DNA of 64,000 nt from Chloroflexota bacterium (GCA_022616275.1 JAKEFB010000046.1:1-64000), one strand, 5' to 3'; counted from the stretch's first letter, positions 15,293 to 25,300 are shown. Made by a program: numbers and translations. Notes: a model not told the origin generated them from the sequence alone.

Positions 15293-16399
15293 ATGATGAC
15301 TGAACCAAACGAACCAACCTACGCTGCCGTTATTACCATTTCGCTGCCGGGTGCGGACAAGGCCGTCAATCTGGTCGTGACCCTCACTCCGGCCGCGCCG
15401 GTAGCCGTAGGCAACGGCCGGGTCAAGCCGCTGCGTGATTGCACCCTGGCCGAGCTGCAGCAATTTGCCGACGCCGTCGAGGCCGGTATCCTGGCCCAGT
15501 ACGAAAACGCCCGGCTGGCCGACCTGGCCCGCCAGGAGCCGGCCCAGATCAACGTGACCATCCTGGACGCGGCCGACGCGCCGCAGCCGGTCGAAAGTAT
15601 GCTGGAGCATGCTATCGTCTTCCCGGAGCCGGCCCAGGAAGCGGCGACTGAGGCCGAGGCCACGCCCCCGGCCGGTGAAACAACGCCTGGGCTGGAAACC
15701 CCGGCCGCCCCTGGAGAGGAAGTTCCTGCAGAGGAAACCGCTACAGAGGAAGCGACTTCAAAAGAAGAGGCCGAAGAGTTGGAACCGGAAGTCTCGGTGT
15801 CCGAATCAGAGCCGGTCTACCAGGAGCGCGAGGCCCCACCGGTGGCCGAGACGCCAGTGGCTGTCCCCTCACGGGTCCGCATCCTGGGCAAGCGCCGGCC
15901 GCTGCACCACCCCACCTGGACGGCCGTGGACATCCTCATGAACGAGCCGGCCTTCCGCGACGCCCAGGCCCACTCGTTGACCAGCCTGGACCGGGAAGTG
16001 GCCGGTATCCTGATCGGCCCGCCGCCGGAAAAGCAGCCGGACGGCCGCTACGTCGTCCACGTCAGCGACACCATTATTGCCAGGCACACCAAGATGCAAG
16101 GGGCCAGCGTCACCTACACGCCGGAAAGCTGGCGCTACGTCAACGATAAGCTGGCCGAAATGTATCCCGACGAAACGGCCGTCATCGTCGGCTGGTATCA
16201 CACTCACCCTGGCTTTGGCATCTTCCTGTCCAGCATGGACCAGTTCATTCACCAGAACTTTTTCACCCAGATCTGGCACGTCGCCCTGGTGCTGGACCCC
16301 CTGGCCCGGCGCAGCGGCTTCTTCTGCTGGGACCGCTATAAGTCGCGGGTAGACCGTTACGAATTTCCCTGGCCTGAGTGGGCGGGGGATTCGTGGTAA
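15293..16399 (+). CDS. Second JAMM/JAB-domain isopeptidase, soluble, with acidic linker
   Basis: 368 residues: an N-terminal domain of unknown type (1-110), a Glu/Pro-rich linker (111-190), then a JAB domain with E235 ('REVAGILIG'), H303, H305, S313 and D316 in 'YHTHPGFGIFLSSMD'. All metal and catalytic residues are present. No membrane segment is seen, in contrast to the preceding JAB. The N-terminal region contains 'AAVITISLPG', loosely like the short island peptide. Two intact JABs in one pathway suggest different substrates or locations. The start could be the first or second of two adjacent ATGs. Confidence 0.92.
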   Translation: MMTEPNEPTYAAVITISLPGADKAVNLVVTLTPAAPVAVGNGRVKPLRDCTLAELQQFADAVEAGILAQYENARLADLARQEPAQINVTILDAADAPQPVESMLEHAIVFPEPAQEAATEAEATPPAGETTPGLETPAAPGEEVPAEETATEEATSKEEAEELEPEVSVSESEPVYQEREAPPVAETPVAVPSRVRILGKRRPLHHPTWTAVDILMNEPAFRDAQAHSLTSLDREVAGILIGPPPEKQPDGRYVVHVSDTIIARHTKMQGASVTYTPESWRYVNDKLAEMYPDETAVIVGWYHTHPGFGIFLSSMDQFIHQNFFTQIWHVALVLDPLARRSGFFCWDRYKSRVDRYEFPWPEWAGDSW

Positions 16400-16402
16400 A
16401 AT

Positions 16403-16440
16403 GGTAATTGGTTAGTGGTCGTTACCACTAACCAATTACC
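16403..16440 (+). repeat. 7-bp repeat hairpin, 17-bp perfect stem
   Basis: GGTAATT, GGTTAGT, GGTCGTT, ACCACTA, ACCAATT and onward. Bases 16,403-16,419 pair exactly with 16,424-16,440 around CGTT. It lies four bases after the JAB stop and eleven before the RING-like start. Confidence 0.88.
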
Positions 16441-16450
16441 AATAACAACT

Positions 16451-16879
16451 ATGGACGACGAAGAACAGTTTATCCGCATCACCGCCGACGACATTGCCGA
16501 GGCCAACCGGCTGAGTTTGAGCTGCCCGATTTGCGCCAGCGCCGTGGAGAACAACGTGAATGCGCCGGCCCTGGCCCCGGTGGTCTGCGCTAACTGCCAG
16601 ACCCTCTACCACGCCGCCTGCTGGGAGCAAAACGGCAGCAAGTGCGCCATCCTGGGCTGCGGCCACCGCCAGGCCCGCCCCTATGGCGTGCCGGCCGCCG
16701 CCCGCCTGGTCATCCGCCACGCCGACCTGCCTGTCCACGTGCCCCGCGCCCCCGTACCCAACGGCCGCAACCAGCAGCTCAAGGAACAGGAAAAGCGCCT
16801 GCAGCAGGAAAGGGCGCGCCGTGACTTCTGGAACAACCTGGTCCAGAATATCTTGCGAGCATTTGGATGGCGGCGCTAA
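16451..16879 (+). CDS. RING-like zinc treble-clef protein (candidate E3), soluble
   Basis: 142 residues. Zinc ligands are C25/C28 ('CPICAS'), C46/C49, H54, C57, C65 and C70 in 'VCANCQTLYHAACWEQNGSK' and 'CAILGCGH'. This is the bacterial RING-related pattern (HxxCW, CxxxGC) rather than a textbook C3HC4 RING. Residues 1-22 ('DEEQFIRITADDIAEANRLS') closely match the N-terminus of the CAP protein. The C-terminus is a charged helix ('LKEQEKRLQQERARRDFW'). ATG 16,451 is used because upstream in-frame codons lie inside the repeat hairpin. It is the likely E2-binding specificity factor (inference from context and fold). Confidence 0.8.
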   Translation: MDDEEQFIRITADDIAEANRLSLSCPICASAVENNVNAPALAPVVCANCQTLYHAACWEQNGSKCAILGCGHRQARPYGVPAAARLVIRHADLPVHVPRAPVPNGRNQQLKEQEKRLQQERARRDFWNNLVQNILRAFGWRR

Positions 16880-17355
16880 GAGCCATTCTAATTGACAAAC
16901 GGTCGCCTTTCCTGGGGGAAGCCTGCGCCCTTTGCAAACACCCCTTTTCGCCCGGTGAAGAGATCGTCATCTGCCCGGAGGACGCCACCCGCCATCACGT
17001 CCACTGCTGGCGGGCCTACGGCAACCGCTGCACCGCCTACGGCTGCACCGGCCATGGCGAGGTCGTCGAAGCAACGCCGGCCCAACCACGGCCGGCGGCC
17101 TCACCCGGCCGCGTCCGCCCGGCCGGCGACGAAGAAACCAAGGTCCGCACGCTGCCAGCCACCGGCTTCCACTGCGCCCAAAGCTGCCTGGTCATCGCCA
17201 TTGCCGTGGCCATCGTCTTCTTTTCCATCGGCTGCTTTGGCCTGTGGGCTATCGCCGATTACATCATGCTGGAGATGCTCCACTGGAGCTACCGGCCGCC
17301 CTTCCCCGGCCTCCTTCCCCCGCTAACTCTCACCCTCTCTCTGCTTCTCACATAG
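16867..17355 (+). CDS. RING-like treble-clef membrane protein
   Basis: 162 residues overlapping the previous gene by 13 bp. The zinc segment is C20/C23, C36, H43/H44, C47, C55 and C60 ('RHHVHCWRAYGNRCTAYGC'). It shares the HxxCW and CxxxGC pattern of its neighbour, but one expected cysteine is replaced by Asp39. A transmembrane helix follows ('LVIAIAVAIVFFSIGCFGLW', about 115-135), perhaps with a second hydrophobic segment at the end. It appears to be a membrane-bound paralogue of the soluble RING-like protein, which pairs well with the tail-anchored JAB. The stop codon lies in the first bases of a strong 18-bp hairpin. Confidence 0.72.
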   Translation: MAALRAILIDKRSPFLGEACALCKHPFSPGEEIVICPEDATRHHVHCWRAYGNRCTAYGCTGHGEVVEATPAQPRPAASPGRVRPAGDEETKVRTLPATGFHCAQSCLVIAIAVAIVFFSIGCFGLWAIADYIMLEMLHWSYRPPFPGLLPPLTLTLSLLLT

Positions 17356-17417
17356 TGCCTGGCACGGGGCAGGACCACTCTGGATAATCTAAGGCCCTTT
17401 GCCCCGTGCCAGGCACT
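17354..17417 (+). terminator. 18-bp hairpin closing the Ubl island
   Basis: Bases 17,354-17,371 pair perfectly with 17,400-17,417 around a 28-base loop; the stem includes the last two bases of the stop codon. There is no T-run, so intrinsic termination is unproven, but its place at the end of the co-directional island is suggestive. Confidence 0.55.
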
Positions 17418-17477
17418 GCTGAGGATTTTGTCTTAGGAAATTAGACCCACTTAGCCCGGCCGGACGGCGATCCGCTA

Positions 17478-17505
17478 TTGCAGGGGTGCTTTTTTAGGGT
17501 AAACT
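17478..17505 (+). promoter_or_regulatory. Promoter candidate for the M32 pair
   Basis: TTGCAG (17,478-17,483), 16-bp spacer, TAAACT (17,500-17,505), 33 bp before the first carboxypeptidase start and downstream of the hairpin that ends the previous unit. Confidence 0.4.
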
Positions 17506-17538
17506 TTCCGGCTGTTCACTCATGCAAGCGACGAACCA

Positions 17539-19044
17539 ATGGCGACTAAATACCAGGCTTTACTCGAAAAAGTTCACGAAATCTACGACCTCCGCAAAGC
17601 AGCCCGCGTCCTGACCTGGGACCGGGAAACGGTCATGCCCAGGGGCGGCGACGCCGACCGGGTAGACCAGATCACCACCCTGCGCAAGCTTAGCCACGCC
17701 CTGTTTACCTCCGACGAGATGGGCGAGCTGATTGAAGCGGCCGCCGCCGAGCTGAACGGGGTTGCCTACCACAGCCTGGAAGCCAGCCTGGTCCGTTTTC
17801 TTAGCCGCGACTATGCCAGCGCCCGCAAGCTGCCGGCCGCCTTCGTCGCCCAGCAGACGGCCGCCAACAACCAGGCCACGGCCGTCTGGAAGCAGGCCCG
17901 CGCCGAGGACAACTTTGCCCTCTTCCAGCCCTGGCTGGAGCGCGTCGTCGAGCTGGCCCGCGAAATGGCCAGGCTGTACGGCTACCAGGACGATTTGTAC
18001 GACGCCCTGCTCGACAAATATGAGCCGGGGGCCAAAACGGCCGACGTCCGGGCCATCTTCGAGGCCGCCAAAAACGCCCTCATCCCCCTTTACCAGGCCG
18101 TCGGCCGGCGCCGCCTGGCGGTGGACAACCGCATCCTCCGCCAGCCCTTCGACGTGGCCCGCCAGGCCCAACTGGCCCACTACCTGGCCACGGCCGTCGG
18201 CTACGACTTTGACCGCGGCCACCTGGCCACGGCCGTCCACCCCTTCTCCACCAGCCTGTCGCCCAACGACGTGCGCATTACTACCCGTTACGACCCATAC
18301 TTCCTGGGTATGGCCATGTTCGCCACCCTCCACGAGTCCGGCCACGCCATGTACGTGCAGAACGTCCACCCCGCGCTGAACCGCACGCCGCTGGCTGAGG
18401 AAACGTCGGCCGGGCTGGACGAGTCCCAATCCCGGCTGGTGGAGAACTTCGTCGGCCGCAGCCGGGGCTTCTGGCGGGTCCACCTGCCCCGGGTCCAGGA
18501 GTTCTTCCCCAGCCAGTTGGGCCAGGTCAGCGTAGAACAATTCTATCGAGCCGTCAACAAGGTCGAGCCGGGTTTCATTCGCGTCGAGGCCGACGAGCTG
18601 ACTTATAACATGCACATCATTTTGCGCTTTGAGCTGGAACAGGCCCTGCTGGCCGGCCGCCTGGTCGTGGCCGACCTGCCGGCCGCCTGGAACCAAAAGA
18701 TGAAGGAGTTCCTGGGTATCGTCCCGCCCACCGACCGCCAGGGCGTGCTCCAGGACATCCACTGGACGATGATGGGCTTTGGCTACTTCCCGACCTATAC
18801 CCTGGGTAACCTTTACGCGGCCCAGTTCTACGAAGCGGCCGTTGAGCAAAACCCCAGCCTGCTTGAGGAGATGGCCGCCGGCCGTTTCGGCGCTCTGCTC
18901 GACTGGATGCGGCAATACGTCCACCAGCACGGCCGCAAGCTGACCCCGGCCGAGATCGTCACCCAGGCCACCGGCCGCCCCCTCAGCCACCACCCCTTCG
19001 TCCGCTACGCCACAGCCAAGTACAGCGAAATTTACGGTCTGTAG
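17539..19044 (+). CDS. M32-family metallocarboxypeptidase (first of tandem pair)
   Basis: 501 residues, the usual length for carboxypeptidase Taq-type enzymes. The zinc motif HESGH lies at 265-269 within 'TLHESGHAMY', and family blocks 'HPFSTSLSPNDVRITTRY' and 'GLDESQSRLVENFVGRSRGF' are present. M32 enzymes trim C-terminal residues from cytosolic peptides using zinc or cobalt. No signal peptide is present. The next gene is a close paralogue 47 bp downstream, so this is a tandem duplication. Neighbouring Ubl-pathway genes may be coincidental; the hairpin and promoter between them argue for a separate transcript. Confidence 0.95.
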   Translation: MATKYQALLEKVHEIYDLRKAARVLTWDRETVMPRGGDADRVDQITTLRKLSHALFTSDEMGELIEAAAAELNGVAYHSLEASLVRFLSRDYASARKLPAAFVAQQTAANNQATAVWKQARAEDNFALFQPWLERVVELAREMARLYGYQDDLYDALLDKYEPGAKTADVRAIFEAAKNALIPLYQAVGRRRLAVDNRILRQPFDVARQAQLAHYLATAVGYDFDRGHLATAVHPFSTSLSPNDVRITTRYDPYFLGMAMFATLHESGHAMYVQNVHPALNRTPLAEETSAGLDESQSRLVENFVGRSRGFWRVHLPRVQEFFPSQLGQVSVEQFYRAVNKVEPGFIRVEADELTYNMHIILRFELEQALLAGRLVVADLPAAWNQKMKEFLGIVPPTDRQGVLQDIHWTMMGFGYFPTYTLGNLYAAQFYEAAVEQNPSLLEEMAAGRFGALLDWMRQYVHQHGRKLTPAEIVTQATGRPLSHHPFVRYATAKYSEIYGL

Positions 19045-19080
19045 CCTACAAAAGTCTTGAGAGACTTTTGTAGGCTACAG
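19039..19080 (+). terminator. 19-bp perfect hairpin between the M32 genes
   Basis: 19,039-19,057 pairs exactly with 19,062-19,080 (loop TGAG). It covers the first stop codon and ends next to AGGAGAAA, the ribosome-binding site of the second gene, so it may cut or modulate read-through. Confidence 0.6.
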
Positions 19081-19091
19081 AGGAGAAACAA

Positions 19092-20603
19092 ATGCCAAGC
19101 GAGACCAAATTTAACACCCTTCTGGAAAAGATTTACGAAATTAACGACCTGCAAAAAGCCAGCGCCTTGCTGGGCTGGGACCGGCAGGTGAATATGCCCA
19201 AGGCCGGCGTTATGGCCCGCGCCCAGCAACTGGCCACGCTGAACCGGATTGTCCACACCACCTTTACTGCCGACGAAATGGGCGAGCTGATCGAAGCGGC
19301 CGCCGCCGAATTGAACGGGGCCAGTTACGACAGCGACCAGGCCAGCCTGATCCGCTACCTGCGCGAGAGCTACGCCGACTCCCGCAAATTGCCGGCCGAG
19401 TTCGTCGTCCGCCGGACGATGATCAGCAACCAGGCCCACGCCGCCTGGGAGCAGGCCCGCGAAAAGGACGACTTTGCCTCCTTCCGGCCGTGGCTGGAAA
19501 AAATCATCGGCCTGGCCCAGGAAATGGCCGGCTATTACGGTTACGAAGACGAAAAGTACGACGCCCTGCTCGACCAATACGAGCCGGACATGAAAACGGC
19601 CGAGGTCCGGGCCATTTTCCAGGCCCTGAAAGAGAGCCTGGCGCCCCTGGTTGAAGCCATTCGGGAGCGGGGCCGGCCGCTGGACGACGCCATCCTTCAC
19701 CAGGCCTACGTAATTGCCCGGCAAGAGCAATTTGTTCGGGCCATGGCCACGGCCGTCGGCTACGATTTCTCCCGTGGCCACCTGGGCACGGCCGTTCACC
19801 CCTTTGCCGCCAGCTTTTCGCGGGACGACGCCCGCATCACCACCCGCTGGTATGCCGATTTTCTCAGCCCGGCCCTCTTCGGTACCCTCCACGAGTCCGG
19901 CCACGCCATGTATGAGCAGGGCACGCACCCCGACCTGGCCCGCACCCCGCTGGCCCGGGGCGCCTCGATGGGCATTCACGAGTCGCAGTCGCGGATGATC
20001 GAAAACATTGTCGGCCGCAGCCGGGGTTTCTGGCAGGCCCACTTCCCCAAACTGCAAGAGATATTCCCGGAGCAGTTGGGCCAGGCCACGGCCGGCGACT
20101 TCTACCGGGCGATTAACAAGGTCCAGCCCTCCTTGATCCGCGTTGACGCCGACGAGCTGAGCTACAACCTGCACATCATCCTGCGCTTTGAGCTGGAGCA
20201 GGCCATGCTCAACGGCGACCTGGTCGCTGCGGATGTGCCCGCCGCCTGGAACGACAAAATACGCCAGTTGTTGGGCGTCGTTCCGCCCACCGACCGGGAT
20301 GGCTGCCTGCAAGACGTTCACTGGTCTACCCCCAGCTTCGGCTACTTCCCCACCTACGCCCTGGGCAACCTTTACGCCGCCCAGTTCTACGAAACCGCCC
20401 AGCAGCAAGACCCGGCCGTCGGCCAGGAGCTGGCTGAAGGCAAAACGACGGCGCTCCTGGCCTGGCTGCGCGAAAACATCCACCAGCACGGCCGCAAATT
20501 CACCCCGGCCGAACTGGTCCAGCGAGCCACCGGCCGCCCCCTCAGCCACGACCCCTTCCTCCGCTACGCCACCGCCAAATTCAGCGAAGTCTACAACCTC
20601 TAG
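19092..20603 (+). CDS. M32-family metallocarboxypeptidase (second of tandem pair)
   Basis: 503 residues, aligned end-to-end with the preceding gene ('GMGELIEAAAAELNG'-type blocks and the C-terminal 'TGRPLSH.PF.RYATAK' are shared). HESGH is at 267-271 in 'TLHESGHAMYEQG'. 'GIHESQSRMIENIVGRSRGF' replaces 'GLDESQSRLVENFVGRSRGF', so this copy has the more typical HESQSR. AGGAGAAACAA precedes the ATG. Two paralogues probably differ in substrate preference. A 19-bp palindrome follows the stop. Confidence 0.95.
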   Translation: MPSETKFNTLLEKIYEINDLQKASALLGWDRQVNMPKAGVMARAQQLATLNRIVHTTFTADEMGELIEAAAAELNGASYDSDQASLIRYLRESYADSRKLPAEFVVRRTMISNQAHAAWEQAREKDDFASFRPWLEKIIGLAQEMAGYYGYEDEKYDALLDQYEPDMKTAEVRAIFQALKESLAPLVEAIRERGRPLDDAILHQAYVIARQEQFVRAMATAVGYDFSRGHLGTAVHPFAASFSRDDARITTRWYADFLSPALFGTLHESGHAMYEQGTHPDLARTPLARGASMGIHESQSRMIENIVGRSRGFWQAHFPKLQEIFPEQLGQATAGDFYRAINKVQPSLIRVDADELSYNLHIILRFELEQAMLNGDLVAADVPAAWNDKIRQLLGVVPPTDRDGCLQDVHWSTPSFGYFPTYALGNLYAAQFYETAQQQDPAVGQELAEGKTTALLAWLRENIHQHGRKFTPAELVQRATGRPLSHDPFLRYATAKFSEVYNL

Positions 20604-20643
20604 TCGCAGGGAGCCGGTGAGGGTCCTCACCGGCTCCCTGCGA
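20604..20643 (+). terminator. 19-bp hairpin after the second M32 gene
   Basis: 20,604-20,622 pairs with 20,625-20,643 with only two loop bases, starting the base after the TAG stop. It separates the peptidase unit from the signalling cluster. Confidence 0.6.
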
Positions 20644-20691
20644 TCCCCTAATTGTAGGATTTGTCCGACAGAATATTCAGGCAATTGCCAG

Positions 20692-20697
20692 TATAAT
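20692..20697 (+). promoter_or_regulatory. -10 box before the histidine kinase cluster
   Basis: TATAAT lies 64 bp before the first kinase start, after the hairpin. No good -35 is at the right spacing. Confidence 0.35.
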
Positions 20698-20761
20698 AGT
20701 TGCTAATTGTTCGTCGCGCTTTCACTATTCTTGCGTAATGACAGCCTGATACAGGTGAGCC

Positions 20762-22378
20762 ATGGCTAAAGCGACCGCTGAAAGCGGCCCGATTAAGAAA
20801 ACCCGCCTCTTCGACAGCGCCATTGTGAAGACGGCCCAGGAGGCGGTAGATTTTATTGGCAACATCCTGGAGTCGTCCACCGAATATTCTATTATCGGCA
20901 AGGATCTGGACGGTAAAATTCTGCTGTGGAACGAAGGGGCGCGGCGGCTGTACGGCTACGAGCCGGAAGAGGTCGTCGGCCAGGCGTATTCTTCCATCCT
21001 CCACACCCCGGAGGATGTCCAGGCCGGCAAGCCGCGCGAAATTATGGACGCAGCTCTGCAGCACGGCAAATGGGAGGGAACGCTTGACCGGGTGCGCAAG
21101 GATGGAGAGCGTTTCACTGCCCGCGTCGTCATCACCCCCCGGCGCGACGCCGCCGGCCGGCCGGCCGGCTTTCTGCTCATCTCCAAAGATATCTCCAACG
21201 AGATCCGTCTGACGGAGGAGTTGCGGGCGAACCAATCCTATACCCGCTCCTTGACCGAGCGCGCCGAGGAAAAGTTTAGAGGGCTGTTGGAATCCGCGCC
21301 GGACGCCATTGTCATCGTGGATAAAGACGGCCGGATCACGCTTGTTAACTCACAAACAGAGCAGCTTTTTGGCTATGGTCGTGATGAAATTCTCGGCGAA
21401 CCGATTGAAATTCTTGTGCCTTCACGTATGCGGGGCAAACACCCGGCGCACCGCATCCATTACTTCGCCGATCCGCGTGTCCGGCCGATGGGGGCCGGCC
21501 TTGAACTGTATGGGCTGCGCCAGGACGGCCACGAATTCCCGGTTGAGATCAGCCTCAGCCCGCTGGAGACCGAAGAAGGCATTCTGGTTACCGCCGCCAT
21601 TCGCGACGTCACCGAGCGCAGGCGATTCGAGCAGACGCTACAGGAAAAGAACCTGGAGCTGGAAAACGCCAACCGGGCCAAAGACCGCTTCCTGGCCAGC
21701 ATGTCCCACGAGCTGCGCACCCCGCTCAACGCCATCATCGGCTTCACCGGCACGCTGCTGATGAGACTACCTGGCCCGCTGACGGCCGATCAGGAGAAAC
21801 AGTTGAAGACGGTCCAGGCCAGCGCCCGCCATTTGCTGTCGCTCATCAACGATTTGCTCGACCTGGCCAAGATTGAATCGGGTAAGATCAAGCTCAACTT
21901 TCAGCCGGTCGCCTGCCGGGAAGTGCTGGAAGAAGCGGCCACGACCCTGCGCCCGCTGGCCGAGGCCAAGGGTCTGCAATTTGACTTACGTTTGCCTGAA
22001 GGTGACGCCGTCCTGCTGACTGACCGGCGGGCCCTCAGCCAGATCGTCCTTAACCTGGCCAACAACGCCATCAAGTTCACGGAAAAGGGGCGGGTTGGCC
22101 TGGCCCTCGGCCGGGGCCAGGCCAACGGCCGTCTGCTCACAACTATCAGCGTCAGCGATACCGGCGTCGGCATTCGGGCCGAAGACCAGGCCCGGCTCTT
22201 CCAGGCCTTTACCCAGTTGGAGACCACCAGCGCGCGTCGCCACGAAGGCACCGGGCTGGGCCTGCACCTGTCGCAAAAGCTGGCCGGCCTGCTGGGCGGC
22301 TACATCACCTTTGAGAGCGAATATGGCCAGGGCAGCACCTTCACGCTGGTAATCCCGGGCAAAGAAGGTCTGCCATGA
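20762..22378 (+). CDS. PAS-PAS sensor histidine kinase
   Basis: 538 residues: PAS 1 (about 28-150, '[20 protein letters not shown]'), PAS 2 (about 170-285), HisKA with phospho-acceptor H316 in '[16 protein letters not shown]', and HATPase with '[13 protein letters not shown]', 'DTGVGI' and 'GTGLGLHLS'. There are no membrane segments, so it senses a cytosolic cue. The stop overlaps the next start as ATGA, so both kinases are translationally coupled. PAS 1 and the catalytic core are near-copies of those in the next gene, indicating duplication followed by expansion of the PAS region there. Confidence 0.93.
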   Translation: MAKATAESGPIKKTRLFDSAIVKTAQEAVDFIGNILESSTEYSIIGKDLDGKILLWNEGARRLYGYEPEEVVGQAYSSILHTPEDVQAGKPREIMDAALQHGKWEGTLDRVRKDGERFTARVVITPRRDAAGRPAGFLLISKDISNEIRLTEELRANQSYTRSLTERAEEKFRGLLESAPDAIVIVDKDGRITLVNSQTEQLFGYGRDEILGEPIEILVPSRMRGKHPAHRIHYFADPRVRPMGAGLELYGLRQDGHEFPVEISLSPLETEEGILVTAAIRDVTERRRFEQTLQEKNLELENANRAKDRFLASMSHELRTPLNAIIGFTGTLLMRLPGPLTADQEKQLKTVQASARHLLSLINDLLDLAKIESGKIKLNFQPVACREVLEEAATTLRPLAEAKGLQFDLRLPEGDAVLLTDRRALSQIVLNLANNAIKFTEKGRVGLALGRGQANGRLLTTISVSDTGVGIRAEDQARLFQAFTQLETTSARRHEGTGLGLHLSQKLAGLLGGYITFESEYGQGSTFTLVIPGKEGLP

Positions 22379-25300
22379 CCCAGACGGCCATTGAAGGTGG
22401 TCTCATTAAAAGAACTCGTCTCTTCGACAGCGCCATTGTCAGCACGGCTCAGGAAGCGGTGGATTTTATTGGCAACATTTTGGAGTCGTCCACCGAGTAC
22501 TCCGTTATTGGCAAAGACCTGGACGGCAAGATATTGCTGTGGAACGAAGGGGCGCGGCGGCTGTATGGCTACGAACCCGAAGAGGTTATCGGCAAAGCCT
22601 ATTCTTCCATTCTTCACACCCCGGAGGACGTCGAGGCCGGCAAGCCCCAGGAAATCATGGGCGTTGCCCTACGAGACGGTAAGTGGGAAGGAACGCTCAA
22701 CCGGCTCCGCAAGAATGGGCAACGCTTTACCGCCCGCGTCGTCATCACCCCCCGGCGCGACGTTTCCGGCCAGGCCATTGGCTTTTTGCTCATTTCCAAG
22801 GATATCTCCGACGAGATCCGCCTGACCGAAGAGCTGCAGGCCACCCAGTTCTACACCCGCTCCCTGATTGAATCGAACATTGACGCCCTGATGACCACCG
22901 ACCTGCTGGGCCTCATCAGCGACGTCAACCGGCAGATGGAAGCCCTGACCGGCTACAGCCGTGAGGAGCTGATCGGCTCGCCGTTCAAGACGTATTTTAC
23001 CGACCCGCAGCGGGCCGAAGAGGGCATCCGGCTGGTCCTGCGCGAGGGGCGGGTAACCAACTACGAACTGACCGCCCTCTCCAAAGAAGGCCGGATGACC
23101 GTCGTTTCCTACAACGCCTCGACCTTCCGCGACGCCGCCGGCCGGCTCCAAGGCGTCTTCGCCGCCGCCCGCGACATCACCGAGCAGAAAAAGCTGGAAC
23201 AACAGCTCCGTGAGTCCGAGGCCTATAACCGGGGCCTCATCGAAGCCTCGGTAGATGGGCTGATTACGGTAGACCCGTCGGGCATGATCTCGGACGTGAA
23301 CGAGCAACTATGCCGCATGTCGGGCTACGCCCGCGAGGAACTGATCGGCACGCCCTTCGCCGACTATTTTGTGGACGCGGAACGGGCGGCCGACGGCGTC
23401 AGTGAAACGTTTGATAAAGGCATTGTGACCGACTACGTGCTGACCCTGGCCACGCGCGGCGCCCGGCAGTTGGCCGTGTCGTTCAACGCCTCGGTCTTCC
23501 GCGATCCTTCCGGCGACATACGCGGCATCTTCGCCAGCGCCCGCGACATCACCGAGCAGGCCCGGCTGCAGACCCAACTGGCCGAAGAGCGGGCCTACAA
23601 CCGCGGTCTGATCGAAGCCTCGCTGGACGGCCTGATCACCGTAGACCCGATGATCACCATCACCGACGTCAACGAGACGATGTGCCGCATGTCCGGCTAT
23701 AGCCGCGAAGAACTGATCGGCTCGCCGTTCCAGCAATACTTTACCGACCCCAAGCGCGCCGCCGCGGGCGTGCGGCTAACGCTCGACAAAGGGGCGGCCA
23801 CCAACTACGAGCTGACGCTGCGGACCAGGGACCGGCGCGAAATCCTGGTCTCTTTCAACGCCGCCATCTTTAAAGACCAGGTTGGCGCCGTGCGCGGCAT
23901 TTTCGCCAGCGCCCGCGATATCACCGAGCAGGCCCAACTGCAGGCCCAACTGGCCGAAGAGCGGGCCTACAACCGGGGATTGATTGAGGCTTCGGTAGAT
24001 GGCCTGGTGACCGTAGACGAATCCATGACCATCACCGACGTCAACGAGACGATGTGCCGGATGGTCGGCCGGCGGCGCAACCAGCTTATTGGCTCCCCAT
24101 TTCCTGAATATTTCACCGAGCGTGAGCGCGCCGTCGAAGGCGTCCGCCTCACCTTCAAAGAGGGCGCCGCCACCAACTACGTCCTCACCCTGCTGGCGGC
24201 CGACGGCCGCCAGGTCCCGGTCTCCTTGAACGCCGCCGTCTTTAAGGATACCGCCGGCGCCATACGCGGCATTTTCGCCAGCGCCCGCGACATTACCGCC
24301 CAGAAGCAACTGGAAGGCCAGCTCCAGGGCGCCCAGTTCTACACCCGCTCCCTGATTGAATCGAACATTGACGCCCTGATGACCACCGACCCGCTGGGCC
24401 TCATCAGCGACGTCAACCAACAGATGGAAGCCCTGACCGGCTACAGCCGTGAGGAGCTGATTGGCTCGCCGTTCAAAACGTACTTTACCGATCCGGCCCG
24501 GGCCGAGGCCGGTATCCAGTTGGTGCTGCGCCAGGAAAAGGTCACGAACTACGAGCTGACTGCTCGCAGCAAAGACGGCCGGGAGACGGTCGTCTCCTAC
24601 AACGCCGCTACCTTCTACGACCAGGAGGGTAAATTACAGGGCGTCTTCGCCGCCGCCCGCGAGGTGACCGAGCAAAAGAAATTGGAGCAGCAGCTACGCG
24701 AGCAACAAAATTACCTGCGCGGGCTGATCGAGTCTTCGGTAGACGGACTGGTCACTGTAGACCCCTCCGGAACGATCAGCGACGTCAACGACCGGATATG
24801 CCAGATGACCGGCTACACCCGGGTCGAGCTGATCGGCACGCCGTTTGCCGATTACTTCACCGAGCCGGAACGGGCCAGGGCCGGGGTGGAACAGACCTTC
24901 CGCGAAGGGGTCGTCACCGAATACGCCCTGACGCTGATTTCCCGGACCCGGCGGTTGCTCCAGGTTTCTTTCAACGCCTCGGTTTTCCGCGACCCGTCCG
25001 GGGCCGTGCGCGGCATCTTCGCCAGCGCCCGCGACATCACCGACCGGGTCCGGCTGGAGGAGCAGCTCCGCGAACAACAGACCTACCTGCGCGGCCTGAT
25101 TGAGTCCTCGGTAGACGGGCTGATCACTGTAGACCCGGAAGGTTTCATTACCGACGTCAACGAGCAGATGTGCCGCCTGTCCGACTACCCTCGTGAGCAG
25201 CTCATCGGTTCCCCCTTCAAGCAATATTTCACCGAACCGGAGCGGGCCGATCTGGGCGTCCGGCGGACGCTGGCCGAAGGCGTCGTCACCAACTACGAGC

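Noticed and set aside
12114..16399. Type II CBASS (E1/E2 plus JAB) defence operon
   Set aside because: No CD-NTase or CBASS effector is present, E1 and E2 are separate proteins, and a Ubl and RING-like proteins are encoded. The ubiquitin-like pathway fits better.
16415..16450. Upstream extension of the RING-like protein
   Set aside because: The extra 12 codons fall in the 7-bp repeat hairpin; the ATG at 16,451 aligns with the CAP-protein N-terminus.
17560..20684. Minus-strand frames of 477 and 550 codons opposite the M32 genes
   Set aside because: Shadow of two well-recognised carboxypeptidases; no start context or motif.
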